Positions 1 to 7,333 of a stretch of 13,124 bases of DNA are shown here, piece after piece. Positions within the stretch are counted from its first letter, which is position 1, and each line of letters starts with the position of its first letter. The stretch spans positions 1-13,124 of the forward strand of contig JAEZSL010000330.1 in assembly GCA_023443925.1 (NCBI GenBank). The letters are read 5' to 3'. Position numbers and translations under genes: made by a program. Source of the DNA: Bacillota bacterium (GTDB taxonomy: Bacteria > Bacillota_A > Clostridia > Lachnospirales > Lachnospiraceae). The notes below the pieces were generated by a model. It ran no database searches. It was given only the letters and a program-made list of their open reading frames with translations, and was not told the DNA's origin.

Positions 1-11
1 ACAACATTAAC

Positions 12-40
12 TTGAAATTATTTACAACATAAGCTATAGT
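12..40 (+). promoter_or_regulatory. Sigma-A promoter of the MoxR-DUF58-transglutaminase operon
   Basis: A -35 element TTGAAA (12-17) and a -10 element TATAGT (35-40) are separated by exactly 17 bp. This leaves a short leader of about 40 nt before the ribosome binding site of the MoxR gene. No other promoter is seen before the three genes that follow closely, so it probably drives all of them. The window begins only 11 bp upstream, so any operator further left cannot be judged. Confidence 0.65.
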
Positions 41-86
41 TAATTATTATGGTATAAAAACATGGAGAACTAAGGGGAATTATGGA

Positions 87-1028
87 ATGGCAGTTTACAC
101 GGAATATACGAGTCAAATTATAAATGAGGTTAGTAAAGTAATTATAGGAAAAAACCATATTATATGCAAAGTCCTGACTGCAATACTGGCAAAAGGCCAT
201 ATTCTCATCGAAGATATACCGGGTGTCGGCAAAACCACCCTGGCCCTCGCATTTTCCAGGGCAATGGATCTGGAACACAACAGACTTCAGTTTACCCCCG
301 ATGTTCTGCCGACGGACGTGGTTGGGTATCATCTGCTCAATAATGATGGGGACGGTTATCAGTTTAAACCTGGTCCGGTTATGTGCAATTTATTCCTTGC
401 AGATGAAATTAACCGTACCTCTCCCAAGTCCCAGTCCGCACTTTTGGAGGTTATGGAAGAAGGAACGGTTACGGTAGACAGTATTACCAAGGAAGTACCG
501 AAACCGTTTACTGTAATTGCGACCCAGAATCCCATCGGCTCCATTGGAACACAGATGCTGCCGGAATCCCAGCTGGACCGTTTTATGATTAAACTGACTA
601 TGGGCTATCCCGATATCCGCAGCGAAGTGAATATGCTAAAAGGAAGACAGGATACCAATCCCTTGTCATCGGTAAAGACAGTGGTAAGCCAGAAGGATAT
701 TCTGAATATGCAGGCGGTAGCAGACAGGGTGTTCATCCATGACAGCATATACGATTATATCGTTAATATCGTTCTTCAGACAAGAAAACACCCTTTAATT
801 GAATTGGGGCTAAGTCCGAGAGGAACCATAGCTTTAACCAATATGGCGAAGGCCAATGCATTTATATATAACCGGGATTATATGATTCCCGATGATATAA
901 AAATGGTCTTTCGTGATGTGGCTTCCCACCGTATGATATTAAAGCCGAAAGCACGGTTAAATGATTTAACCATGGATCAGATGGTGGAAGTAATTTTACA
1001 GCAGGTACATGCTCCCAGAGTCAGTTAA
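87..1028 (+). CDS. MoxR-family AAA+ ATPase
   Basis: A 313-residue cytoplasmic AAA+ ATPase of the MoxR group, a normal length for this family. Walker A is GVGKTT (residues 46-51) and Walker B is LFLADE (102-107), followed by the MoxR-typical INRTSPKSQSALLEVMEE stretch. Sensor 1 lies in ATQNP (Asn148), the arginine finger region is PESQLDRF (Arg165), and sensor 2 is GLSPRG (241-246). The ATG at 87 is chosen because AAGGGG (72-77) lies 9 nt before it; an ATG at 82 is in another frame. The next gene, a DUF58 protein, starts 15 nt downstream, the classic MoxR partner. MoxR proteins are thought to act as chaperone-like ATPases that assemble or activate a partner complex; the client here is inferred to be the two membrane proteins of the operon or something they control. 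Confidence 0.95.
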   Translation: MAVYTEYTSQIINEVSKVIIGKNHIICKVLTAILAKGHILIEDIPGVGKTTLALAFSRAMDLEHNRLQFTPDVLPTDVVGYHLLNNDGDGYQFKPGPVMCNLFLADEINRTSPKSQSALLEVMEEGTVTVDSITKEVPKPFTVIATQNPIGSIGTQMLPESQLDRFMIKLTMGYPDIRSEVNMLKGRQDTNPLSSVKTVVSQKDILNMQAVADRVFIHDSIYDYIVNIVLQTRKHPLIELGLSPRGTIALTNMAKANAFIYNRDYMIPDDIKMVFRDVASHRMILKPKARLNDLTMDQMVEVILQQVHAPRVS

Positions 1029-1043
1029 GCAGGAGGCAGCCAT

Positions 1044-2255
1044 ATGCTAAAAAATAAGTTGATATACCTTTTGGCTCTGCTTATTGGCGGGCTTTTTGCA
1101 GTATTATATAATGAATACTTTATTGGTATCATTTTTCTGGTGGCTGTTCTTCTGCCTTTTGTACTTTTGGGAATTGTCCTGTATTCCTCTTATAAAATAC
1201 GGGTAAATCTGGATACCACAACATTACTGGTGGGAAAGGAAGAATATCTGAATCTGTCCATATATATTAAAAACACATCCATATTTCCCATATCCTGTAT
1301 GAATCTATTTATCCAGTATCACAATGAATTTTCAGGAGAGATAAAAAAAGAGAATATACAGGTAGCCCTGGATCAGAAAAGTTCCCAGAATGTATCCTGT
1401 CAGATAACCTCCCACTATTGCGGGAACTTATTGTTTCAGGTAAAAAGTGCCCGGTTATATGATTTTTTTCATATCTGGTCAGTTAACAAAAAAATCAAGC
1501 AGTCCGTCCGTGTTGTCGTAATGCCTGAAGCCTATGATATTCCGGGAGATATAATTAAGGAGAATACAGCAGTTCCGGCAGATAGTGATATCTACTCTGA
1601 ATATAAGCCCGGTGATGACCCTTCTGAGGTTTTTGGTATAAGAGAATACAGAGAAGGAGATAAACCGAATCGTATTCACTGGAAGCTAAGCTATAAAGAA
1701 GAGCAGCTAATGGTAAAGGAGTTCAGCGATCCCATTAAGGATTCCATAGCCGTGATAACCGAATTAAACAGTGGAGAAAAGAAGGAATTCAGACTAAAGG
1801 TTGTAGATGGATTACTGGATTGCCTTATGTCTATCTCCATACATCTGCTAACCGGCGGGCATATCCATAAAATTGTATGGTACGATAAGGAAGAAGAGGC
1901 CATAGGACAATTGCAGATACGCCGCCAGCAGGACAGCTTATCTGCCCTGGAAGCCGTGTTAAAAACAAGGCAAAGAGAAACGGGGCCAACTGTTCTTACC
2001 GTATTTGACAAAAGTTTTTATAACCAGAATTATACTCATTTGATTTATATAACCTCTGTTCTGACGGAAGAAGAAATCTACGACTGGGCAGAGAACCATA
2101 AAGGGACTATTATTTACTTATTATATGTGAATGATTTGGGGGTCCGTCCTGTTAAGGAGAAATTGAAATATGTATTGCAGGAACAAAGAATTCACCTATG
2201 CGAAATCGATATCAGGAATATAAAGGAATCCATAACAGCCATGGGAGATCTGTAG
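1044..2255 (+). CDS. DUF58 domain protein, membrane anchored
   Basis: A 403-residue protein with two closely spaced hydrophobic helices at the N-terminus (about residues 7-22 and 26-48), a beta-rich middle region, and the diagnostic DUF58 block at 199-230 containing the REYREGD and IHWK motifs and the KEFSDP element. DUF58 proteins (YeaD2-like) often resemble von Willebrand A folds and are nearly always encoded next to MoxR ATPases; their biochemical role is not settled. An ideal AGGAGG (1031-1036) lies 7 nt before the ATG. The gene is 15 nt after the MoxR gene and 34 nt before the transglutaminase gene, so the three are very likely cotranscribed. The bulk of the protein is predicted to be cytoplasmic, where it could meet MoxR. 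The family call is firm; the function is not. Confidence 0.93.
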   Translation: MLKNKLIYLLALLIGGLFAVLYNEYFIGIIFLVAVLLPFVLLGIVLYSSYKIRVNLDTTTLLVGKEEYLNLSIYIKNTSIFPISCMNLFIQYHNEFSGEIKKENIQVALDQKSSQNVSCQITSHYCGNLLFQVKSARLYDFFHIWSVNKKIKQSVRVVVMPEAYDIPGDIIKENTAVPADSDIYSEYKPGDDPSEVFGIREYREGDKPNRIHWKLSYKEEQLMVKEFSDPIKDSIAVITELNSGEKKEFRLKVVDGLLDCLMSISIHLLTGGHIHKIVWYDKEEEAIGQLQIRRQQDSLSALEAVLKTRQRETGPTVLTVFDKSFYNQNYTHLIYITSVLTEEEIYDWAENHKGTIIYLLYVNDLGVRPVKEKLKYVLQEQRIHLCEIDIRNIKESITAMGDL

Positions 2256-2289
2256 AAGCTTAAAATAATCAGGAAAGGGGCTGATATCC

Positions 2290-5079
2290 TTGTTCCACAA
2301 AAATACTGGTGAAATTGTCAATGGTATAGAATTTACCAGAAGAAACCGTATCACATTGACGAATAAAATATTGATATCGCCTCAGCTTAAGCTGCTGCAA
2401 TATATGCTGGTGACTGCCGGAGTGTATGGAACTTTGTTCTCACTTATTACAGGTCTTAATATCCCAGTGTATAAGAACGGCCTTATAGCTGCAATGCTTT
2501 TATCTGCTCTGTATTTTTTTATTCTGTACCAGTATTATCCGATTATTAAAATCAGTCTGCCTTTATCCTTCCTGCTTTATCTGGTGTCCGGCTATGTATT
2601 CTGGGATGAAATCATGAATGGGTTTTGGCATCTGGAAAATATCTATATATCAAAATATAATTCCTACTACAATACCGGCATTTTGAAATATCTGGTGGGG
2701 GAATATGATCCGAAAGCAGTTATAACTATATTTTTTATATTTGCAGCCATATTATTAAGCCTTTTGATCTGCGCGGTAATATTGCGGAATTCCCTCCGAT
2801 ATCTGTTTGTAATTATTACGTTATTTCTTGTCCTGCTGCCTTTTACCGTGGGTTTCGTACCTTCACCCCTGCCCCTTGGAATATATCTTGCCTGTGTAAT
2901 CAGTATAATAGGCATAGGCACGACTATGAAGGAAAAGCATCGTCATTTTAATTTAAAGCATCTGTATGGAAGACATAAAATAGAAGACCGTCTTCTGGAA
3001 CAGAATTTTAAATATGTCATCGGATTAAAAATAGGCGGGGTTTTAGCCGCATTGCTTCTGGCTTTATTTCTTTTTACCAGTATCGTAATTTCACCCGATC
3101 TGTATGCCGCAAAATTTAATGTAGCAGATACCAAGAATAAAATCCAAAAGGAAATGATGGAATTCAATCTGGAAGAAGCCATTCAGAATATCAGTTCCAT
3201 ACAACTCGATGGACTGGACTTGTTTCAGGGAAATACGGCCTCGGGAGGTTTGAGCGGCGGTAAGCTGGGCAGAATAGGAGAAGTAAATTTTAATTACAAG
3301 ACAGCGTTACGTATCCAGACTACAGTGACCGGGTCAAATCTCTATTTAAAAGGTTATGTGGGAAGTGGATACAAGGGTAATTATTGGAGCGGGTTAAGCA
3401 AACAGGATATGAAGGCCTACAAGAAAATAGCTGACATATGGGAAAATACGGATTTTATTATCGGAAATCAAAGCAGTTATTTTCTGTCTCTTATTGATAA
3501 GGCATCGGTTGCAAATTCATATAAGAGCTTTGTATTTTTTGCAAATGATATGGAAATAGAAGCTGTCAACGCCAACTCGGATTATATCTATGCACCTTAT
3601 TATACGGTATATGCACCGGATGAGTTAATGAATGCAGCTGATCCGGAGTATGTTTCACCAAAGCAAAAACAGCCGGTTTATCAATTCGGCTATTATGACT
3701 GCTTTAATGATATACTAGAATTTGATGAGGAAGAGGAATATAAAGATTTTATAAATAAGTCGGGAATTTCCTTAAGCTATGTTACGGATGACAGCAGGAG
3801 TTTTGCTGCTTATTTACCAAAAATGGAAGAATACCGGGCTTTTGAGAAATCTTACCGTAAGTTCGTGTATGATGTTTACACACGCATGCCGGATGCCGGA
3901 CTTGAACGGATCCGTAAGGATTACGGCGGCATGCATTACGATAATTATAAAGAAAGATACGGAACCCAGGCCCTTAGTATGCTGGTTGATCTTGTAAGGA
4001 AGGATTTAAGAGCCGCCGCGACTTATTCGTTATCACCGGGAGCTCTTCCAAGACGAAAGGATTTTGTAGAGTATTTTCTATATGAAAATAAAACCGGATA
4101 CTGCACCCATTTTGCAACGGCAGCAACCATGATTTTCCGTACCATGGGCATTCCGGCAAGATATGTAGAAGGTTATATCGTAAAACCAAATGATATCGCA
4201 GTCGGAGAGACTCTGGGGACCCAGGTTTTAACGGAACGGATTAACGGTGTAAATGGTGAGCACCAGCGTATAAAAAAATCCATAGAGATAACGGATGCCA
4301 ATGCTCATGCCTGGGTTGAGATATACTTAGACGGCTTTGGATGGGTTCCTGTTGAGGTTACTCCCGGTTTTAACAGAAACGGTATATTTATGGAGGATAC
4401 GAATATGCAGCCGGGACAGCAAGAAGATACCGAAAACCAGCAAACACCTGTTGTTACGCCTACTCCCGATCCAACACAAGAGCCAGAGCAGGAGACGGAA
4501 GAAGTAGACAAACCGTCAGACTCCAAAGAGGAGGAAGAGAAAGCTTCTGAGGAAGAGAAAGAGGCATCGGCAGCAAAGGGCAAAGACTCCGGTACGGGTT
4601 TTCCGTCTGCAGACGAGGAGAAGGACCAATTCTTTGGCGGCTTTTTTGTAAAGCTGGCCTGGGTTATACTATGGGGCCTTATTATTATCTCTAGTCTTGT
4701 TATGTGCCTTGCACTCAGAGCGTTTGTAATATTGTCAAAACGGGAAAAAGCTCAGAAAACATCGGATTTAAGTAAAAGGGTCCTGCTGCGGTATAACGAA
4801 ATCAAACGCATACTGGATTATCACAGCATTAATATACAGGAGGATTTGACTTATCAGGAAGCAGCCGGCAAAGTTGAGGAACAGTGGGAAGCGATTAGTC
4901 CCGGCAGTTACCGGCGTTTTACCGATATTGCACTGAAAGCAAAGTTTAACCAATACAGTATTACCGGGGATGAATTTAAAGAAGCAGAAGAATTTTACAA
5001 AGAGCTGGTGGGTTCTGTTTATAAAAATACGAGTTTATCCAAACGTCTTATTTTAAGATTTGTAAAAGTTTTCCATTAA
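2290..5079 (+). CDS. TgpA-like transmembrane transglutaminase-like protein
   Basis: A 929-residue integral membrane protein. Seven hydrophobic helices lie at about 37-57, 63-81, 84-104, 141-165, 170-187, 195-212 and 245-267. A large extracytoplasmic part ends in a transglutaminase core with the likely nucleophile Cys605 in GYCTHFA, His673 in NAHAWVE, and Glu689 in WVPVEVTPGF where many relatives have Asp. An acidic, Pro/Gln/Glu-rich linker (about 707-779) leads to an eighth helix (about 786-809) and a basic, helical cytoplasmic tail resembling the DUF4129 tail of TgpA proteins. The start is TTG: AGGAAAGGGG (2271-2280) sits 9 nt upstream and no in-frame ATG fits as well. It is the last gene of the MoxR-DUF58 operon. 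In this family the fold may act as a protease, peptidase or transpeptidase at the envelope; the substrate is unknown. No terminator is evident after the stop. Confidence 0.92.
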   Translation: MFHKNTGEIVNGIEFTRRNRITLTNKILISPQLKLLQYMLVTAGVYGTLFSLITGLNIPVYKNGLIAAMLLSALYFFILYQYYPIIKISLPLSFLLYLVSGYVFWDEIMNGFWHLENIYISKYNSYYNTGILKYLVGEYDPKAVITIFFIFAAILLSLLICAVILRNSLRYLFVIITLFLVLLPFTVGFVPSPLPLGIYLACVISIIGIGTTMKEKHRHFNLKHLYGRHKIEDRLLEQNFKYVIGLKIGGVLAALLLALFLFTSIVISPDLYAAKFNVADTKNKIQKEMMEFNLEEAIQNISSIQLDGLDLFQGNTASGGLSGGKLGRIGEVNFNYKTALRIQTTVTGSNLYLKGYVGSGYKGNYWSGLSKQDMKAYKKIADIWENTDFIIGNQSSYFLSLIDKASVANSYKSFVFFANDMEIEAVNANSDYIYAPYYTVYAPDELMNAADPEYVSPKQKQPVYQFGYYDCFNDILEFDEEEEYKDFINKSGISLSYVTDDSRSFAAYLPKMEEYRAFEKSYRKFVYDVYTRMPDAGLERIRKDYGGMHYDNYKERYGTQALSMLVDLVRKDLRAAATYSLSPGALPRRKDFVEYFLYENKTGYCTHFATAATMIFRTMGIPARYVEGYIVKPNDIAVGETLGTQVLTERINGVNGEHQRIKKSIEITDANAHAWVEIYLDGFGWVPVEVTPGFNRNGIFMEDTNMQPGQQEDTENQQTPVVTPTPDPTQEPEQETEEVDKPSDSKEEEEKASEEEKEASAAKGKDSGTGFPSADEEKDQFFGGFFVKLAWVILWGLIIISSLVMCLALRAFVILSKREKAQKTSDLSKRVLLRYNEIKRILDYHSINIQEDLTYQEAAGKVEEQWEAISPGSYRRFTDIALKAKFNQYSITGDEFKEAEEFYKELVGSVYKNTSLSKRLILRFVKVFH

Positions 5080-5108
5080 CGAGGAATGCAGCAGCGTGCA
5101 AAATAATG

Positions 5109-5137
5109 TTCACAGAAAAACATATCTATGCTATAAT
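5109..5137 (+). promoter_or_regulatory. Sigma-A promoter of the cytidylate kinase-like gene
   Basis: TTCACA (5109-5114) and a perfect TATAAT (5132-5137) are separated by 17 bp, with a TGC extension (5129-5131) just before the -10. The promoter lies in the gap after the transglutaminase gene and gives the following gene independent transcription with a leader of roughly 40 nt. Confidence 0.75.
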
Positions 5138-5186
5138 AATTGTGACAATGAATTCCAGCTGAAACTGAAAGGCGTGGGTGTTATTT

Positions 5187-5804
5187 ATGAATAATATTAT
5201 AACGATAAGCAGGCAGTACGGAAGCGGCGGCAGAGAAATTGGTAAAAAACTTTCTGATATCTTTGGAATACCTTTTTACGATAATGAATTAATTACCCGG
5301 GCAGCCAAGGAAAGCGGGTTTTCCGTAGCAGCTTTTGAGAATGCCGAGAACAAGGCAACGAATAGCTTGTTATATTCCATAGCCATGGGTATGAATGCTT
5401 ACGGCAGCCAGGAGTTCGGTTTTTCGCAGATGTCTTTGGATGACCAGATTTATCTGGCCCAGTCCGATGTGATCCGGAAAGTGGCTGAAGAAGGCCCTTG
5501 TGTAATTGTTGGGCGATGTGCGGATTATGTGCTAAAAGATAAGCCTGGTGTTATAAATATATTTATTTGGGCTGATCTAAAATTCCGGATTAAAAGAGTT
5601 ATGGAAACCGAAGGGTTTACAGAGGCTAAAGCGGCGGAAAGAATCCAGAAGATTGATAAAAGCCGGGCGAATTATTACAATTATCATGCTACAGAAAAAT
5701 GGGGAAAGGCTTTTAATTATCATTTAGCTATCCAGAGTGACTTTGTTGGTATGGATCGATGTGCCGAGTGTATTAAGACATATATTGAATATGGACACGA
5801 CTAA
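5187..5804 (+). CDS. Cytidylate kinase-like family protein (P-loop nucleotide kinase)
   Basis: A protein of 205 residues matching the AAA-type cytidylate kinase-like family (PF13189 style), which is common and often multi-copy in Clostridia. The N-terminus has ISRQYGSGGREIGKKL (residues 7-22), a glycine-rich loop that departs from the usual GxxGxGKS/T but is typical of this family. A second conserved strand is CVIVGRCADYVL (105-116), and a basic lid-like stretch KSRANYYNYHATEKWG spans 158-173. It lacks the normal CMP-binding insert order of Cmk, so nucleotide phosphorylation is plausible but unproven. The ATG at 5187 is preferred over a GTG at 5178, which falls inside the GGGTG ribosome-binding stretch (5176-5180) and would add only MLF. 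It has its own promoter and is followed by a 113-nt gap, so it is probably monocistronic or loosely linked to the next gene. Confidence 0.88.
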   Translation: MNNIITISRQYGSGGREIGKKLSDIFGIPFYDNELITRAAKESGFSVAAFENAENKATNSLLYSIAMGMNAYGSQEFGFSQMSLDDQIYLAQSDVIRKVAEEGPCVIVGRCADYVLKDKPGVINIFIWADLKFRIKRVMETEGFTEAKAAERIQKIDKSRANYYNYHATEKWGKAFNYHLAIQSDFVGMDRCAECIKTYIEYGHD

Positions 5805-5820
5805 AAGGAAGGAAATTACG

Positions 5821-5859
5821 GGTAATTGCGATATGCTGTGGCTCCATGTCGTAATTACC
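5821..5859. repeat. 15-bp inverted repeat between the kinase-like and AI-2E genes
   Basis: Left arm GGTAATTGCGATATG (5821-5835) pairs with right arm CATGTCGTAATTACC (5845-5859) over 15 positions, 13 Watson-Crick and two G-U, around a 9-nt loop. No U tract follows, so it is not a standard intrinsic terminator. AATTAC (5814-5819) with GTAATT (5822-5827), and the perfect 8-bp palindrome GTAATTAC (5851-5858), make a cluster of the same half-site. It could be an mRNA hairpin or a protein-binding operator. Confidence 0.6.
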
Positions 5860-5883
5860 TATAATAATATATCAGATTATAAT
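5855..5883 (+). promoter_or_regulatory. Possible promoter of the AI-2E family gene
   Basis: A perfect TATAAT (5878-5883) is preceded at 17 bp by a poor -35 hexamer TTACCT (5855-5860, three of six consensus positions). The -35 overlaps the right arm of the inverted repeat just upstream, an arrangement that would suit control by a DNA-binding protein. The weak -35 keeps confidence low. Confidence 0.35.
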
Positions 5884-5917
5884 ATGCGTGGTGCACACGC
5901 GGATGGGAGTTTTTTGA

Positions 5918-7117
5918 ATGAAATTGAATGATAAACTAAATAAAAAATATACCTTAATAGCGATCTATGTTATAGTAACCTGTATCATAATCTATTGTCT
6001 GGGTCTGGTTGCGAACAGCGCGCCTCTTATTTTTAAGAACATTATGGGCAGCTTTGGCTGGTTGATGAAAGTAGCCAAGCCGATTCTGCTTGGTTTTGTA
6101 TTTGCTTATCTGTTCGATCCTGTTAATGATTTTTTTGAGAATAAGTTCAAAAAAATAAAGATACGGAACCGACAGCTGAAGTCAACCCGTTCCCTGGCCG
6201 TATTTACTACCATTATTCTGGTTTTTGTAGTATTGGTAGCGATTATATCCCTGTTGGTGTACAGTGTAACAGACCAATTGAGGCTGGCTAACTTTGATGA
6301 TATCGTTGTTTTGGCAAATTCCCTTATGAAAACATTTACGGATTTCCGTGATTCCATACTGATTCAGCTGGATAAACTGGATATCCAGTCCAGTGAGGTG
6401 TCTCAGTATGTCAAGGATGCGGCAACGTATATCCTGAATTACCTGAAACTGGCCGGAGGTTCGTTTGTTGCTTCTCTTAGTAATATATCGTCTTATATAA
6501 CAACCTTTATATTTTCCTTTATTATCGCCATCTATTTTATGATAGACGGCAAAATGATTATTGAGTACTTAAAGAAAGTAAGCAGAGCTCTTATCAGCAA
6601 CAAGTTGAATAAGCGGATCGAAAGATTTTTAGAAGATGCGGACAGTGTTTTTTCCGGATATATCAGAGGACAGTTATCAGATGCCCTTGTTATGATGGCG
6701 GTAATCAGCCTTACCCTTTCGGTAATCGGCGTTAAATTCGGAGTTATTATCGGTATACTGGCCGGTATCGGTAATCTCATCCCTTATTGCGGCCCTTTTG
6801 TCGCATATTTCAGTACCGCCCTTGTCTGTATAATCAATGGGCAGTATAAGGAATTAATCATTGCAGTCATTGCTTTATTTATAGTCCAGGCAATCGATGG
6901 TAACGTCATTGCTCCGAAACTCTTAAGTCACAGTATTCAGATACATCCGGTACTGGTAATTATTTCGCTGATTTTCGGTAATGCAATCGGGGGATTACTG
7001 GGTATGCTCTTAGCAGTTCCGGTAGGTGCCCTCATTAAAGTCTTGTTTGTAAGATATATTAACCACAGACTGGAGAAAAGAGAAGAGGAAAACAGGATTA
7101 CTGATACTTTGGAATAG
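5918..7117 (+). CDS. AI-2E family transporter / permease (PF01594)
   Basis: A 399-residue polytopic membrane protein of normal length for the AI-2E (PerM/YtvI-like) family. Hydrophobic helices occur near residues 14-34, 43-65, 91-115, then after an extracytoplasmic-type segment at about 180-205 and several in the C-terminal half. The family signatures are NLIPYCGP (286-293) and, further on, the QAIDGNVIAPKLL stretch followed by HPVLVIISLIFGNAIGG. Members are variously annotated as autoinducer-2 exporters, Na+/H+ antiporters or sporulation permeases, so the substrate should be left open. The ATG at 5918 has GGGAG (5905-5909) 8 nt upstream. A hairpin terminator follows at once, so this is the last gene of its transcript. 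Nothing in the flanking genes links it to quorum sensing. Confidence 0.9.
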   Translation: MKLNDKLNKKYTLIAIYVIVTCIIIYCLGLVANSAPLIFKNIMGSFGWLMKVAKPILLGFVFAYLFDPVNDFFENKFKKIKIRNRQLKSTRSLAVFTTIILVFVVLVAIISLLVYSVTDQLRLANFDDIVVLANSLMKTFTDFRDSILIQLDKLDIQSSEVSQYVKDAATYILNYLKLAGGSFVASLSNISSYITTFIFSFIIAIYFMIDGKMIIEYLKKVSRALISNKLNKRIERFLEDADSVFSGYIRGQLSDALVMMAVISLTLSVIGVKFGVIIGILAGIGNLIPYCGPFVAYFSTALVCIINGQYKELIIAVIALFIVQAIDGNVIAPKLLSHSIQIHPVLVIISLIFGNAIGGLLGMLLAVPVGALIKVLFVRYINHRLEKREEENRITDTLE

Positions 7118-7118
7118 T

Positions 7119-7177
7119 GTGAAAGAAAATATGATATAAGAAAGGAATGCCACGCATTGATTCTTTCACCCTTTTTA
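7119..7177 (+). terminator. Intrinsic terminator after the AI-2E family gene
   Basis: GTGAAAGAA (7119-7127) is the exact complement of TTCTTTCAC (7161-7169). Inside it an alternative closer stem pairs GAAAG (7140-7144) with CTTTC (7163-7167) and AATGC (7146-7150) with GCATT (7154-7158) around a CAC loop. The structure is followed by CCCTTTTTATT (7169-7179), which supplies the U tract. The two competing pairings share the right arm. Confidence 0.7.
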
Positions 7178-7220
7178 TTAGCGGCAGTAACATATCTGTG
7201 AACAGCTATGAAAGAAAACC

Positions 7221-7243
7221 TGACATTATATAACACAATGTCA
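7221..7243. promoter_or_regulatory. Operator-like dyad upstream of the ABC operon
   Basis: TGACATT (7221-7227) and AATGTCA (7237-7243) form a perfect 7-bp inverted repeat with a 9-bp AT-rich centre, giving a 23-bp symmetrical site. The arm centres are 16 bp apart. The right half overlaps the -35 of the proposed promoter. This is the size and position expected of a repressor operator, but the cognate regulator is not in the window. Confidence 0.5.
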
Positions 7244-7267
7244 TAAAAATGTAAGAAATAATATAGT
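7238..7267 (+). promoter_or_regulatory. Probable promoter of the ABC transporter operon
   Basis: ATGTCA (7238-7243, four of six matches to TTGACA) and TATAGT (7262-7267) are 18 bp apart. The -35 is shared with the right half of the TGACATT dyad. The leader to the GTG start would be about 60 nt. An alternative -10 TAAAAT (7289-7294) lacks a matching -35. Confidence 0.45.
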
Positions 7268-7333
7268 CTTTATTTAATAATTATGGAGTAAAATACTACA
7301 AAGACAAGATTATAAAGGGAGGAGGATGCCAGG

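Noticed and set aside
18..332. Minus-strand ORF of 104 codons at the left edge
   Set aside because: It overlaps the promoter and the Walker A region of the well-supported MoxR gene, has no recognisable domain and no clear ribosome binding site.
5737..5931. Plus-strand 64-codon ORF across the gap after the kinase-like gene
   Set aside because: It overlaps the 3' end of the kinase-like gene and the inverted repeat, lacks a ribosome binding site, and runs into the AI-2E start.
5918..7117. Quorum-sensing exporter role for the AI-2E family protein
   Set aside because: The family name covers transporters with different roles, and no luxS, lsr or related gene is in the window, so the substrate is left undefined.
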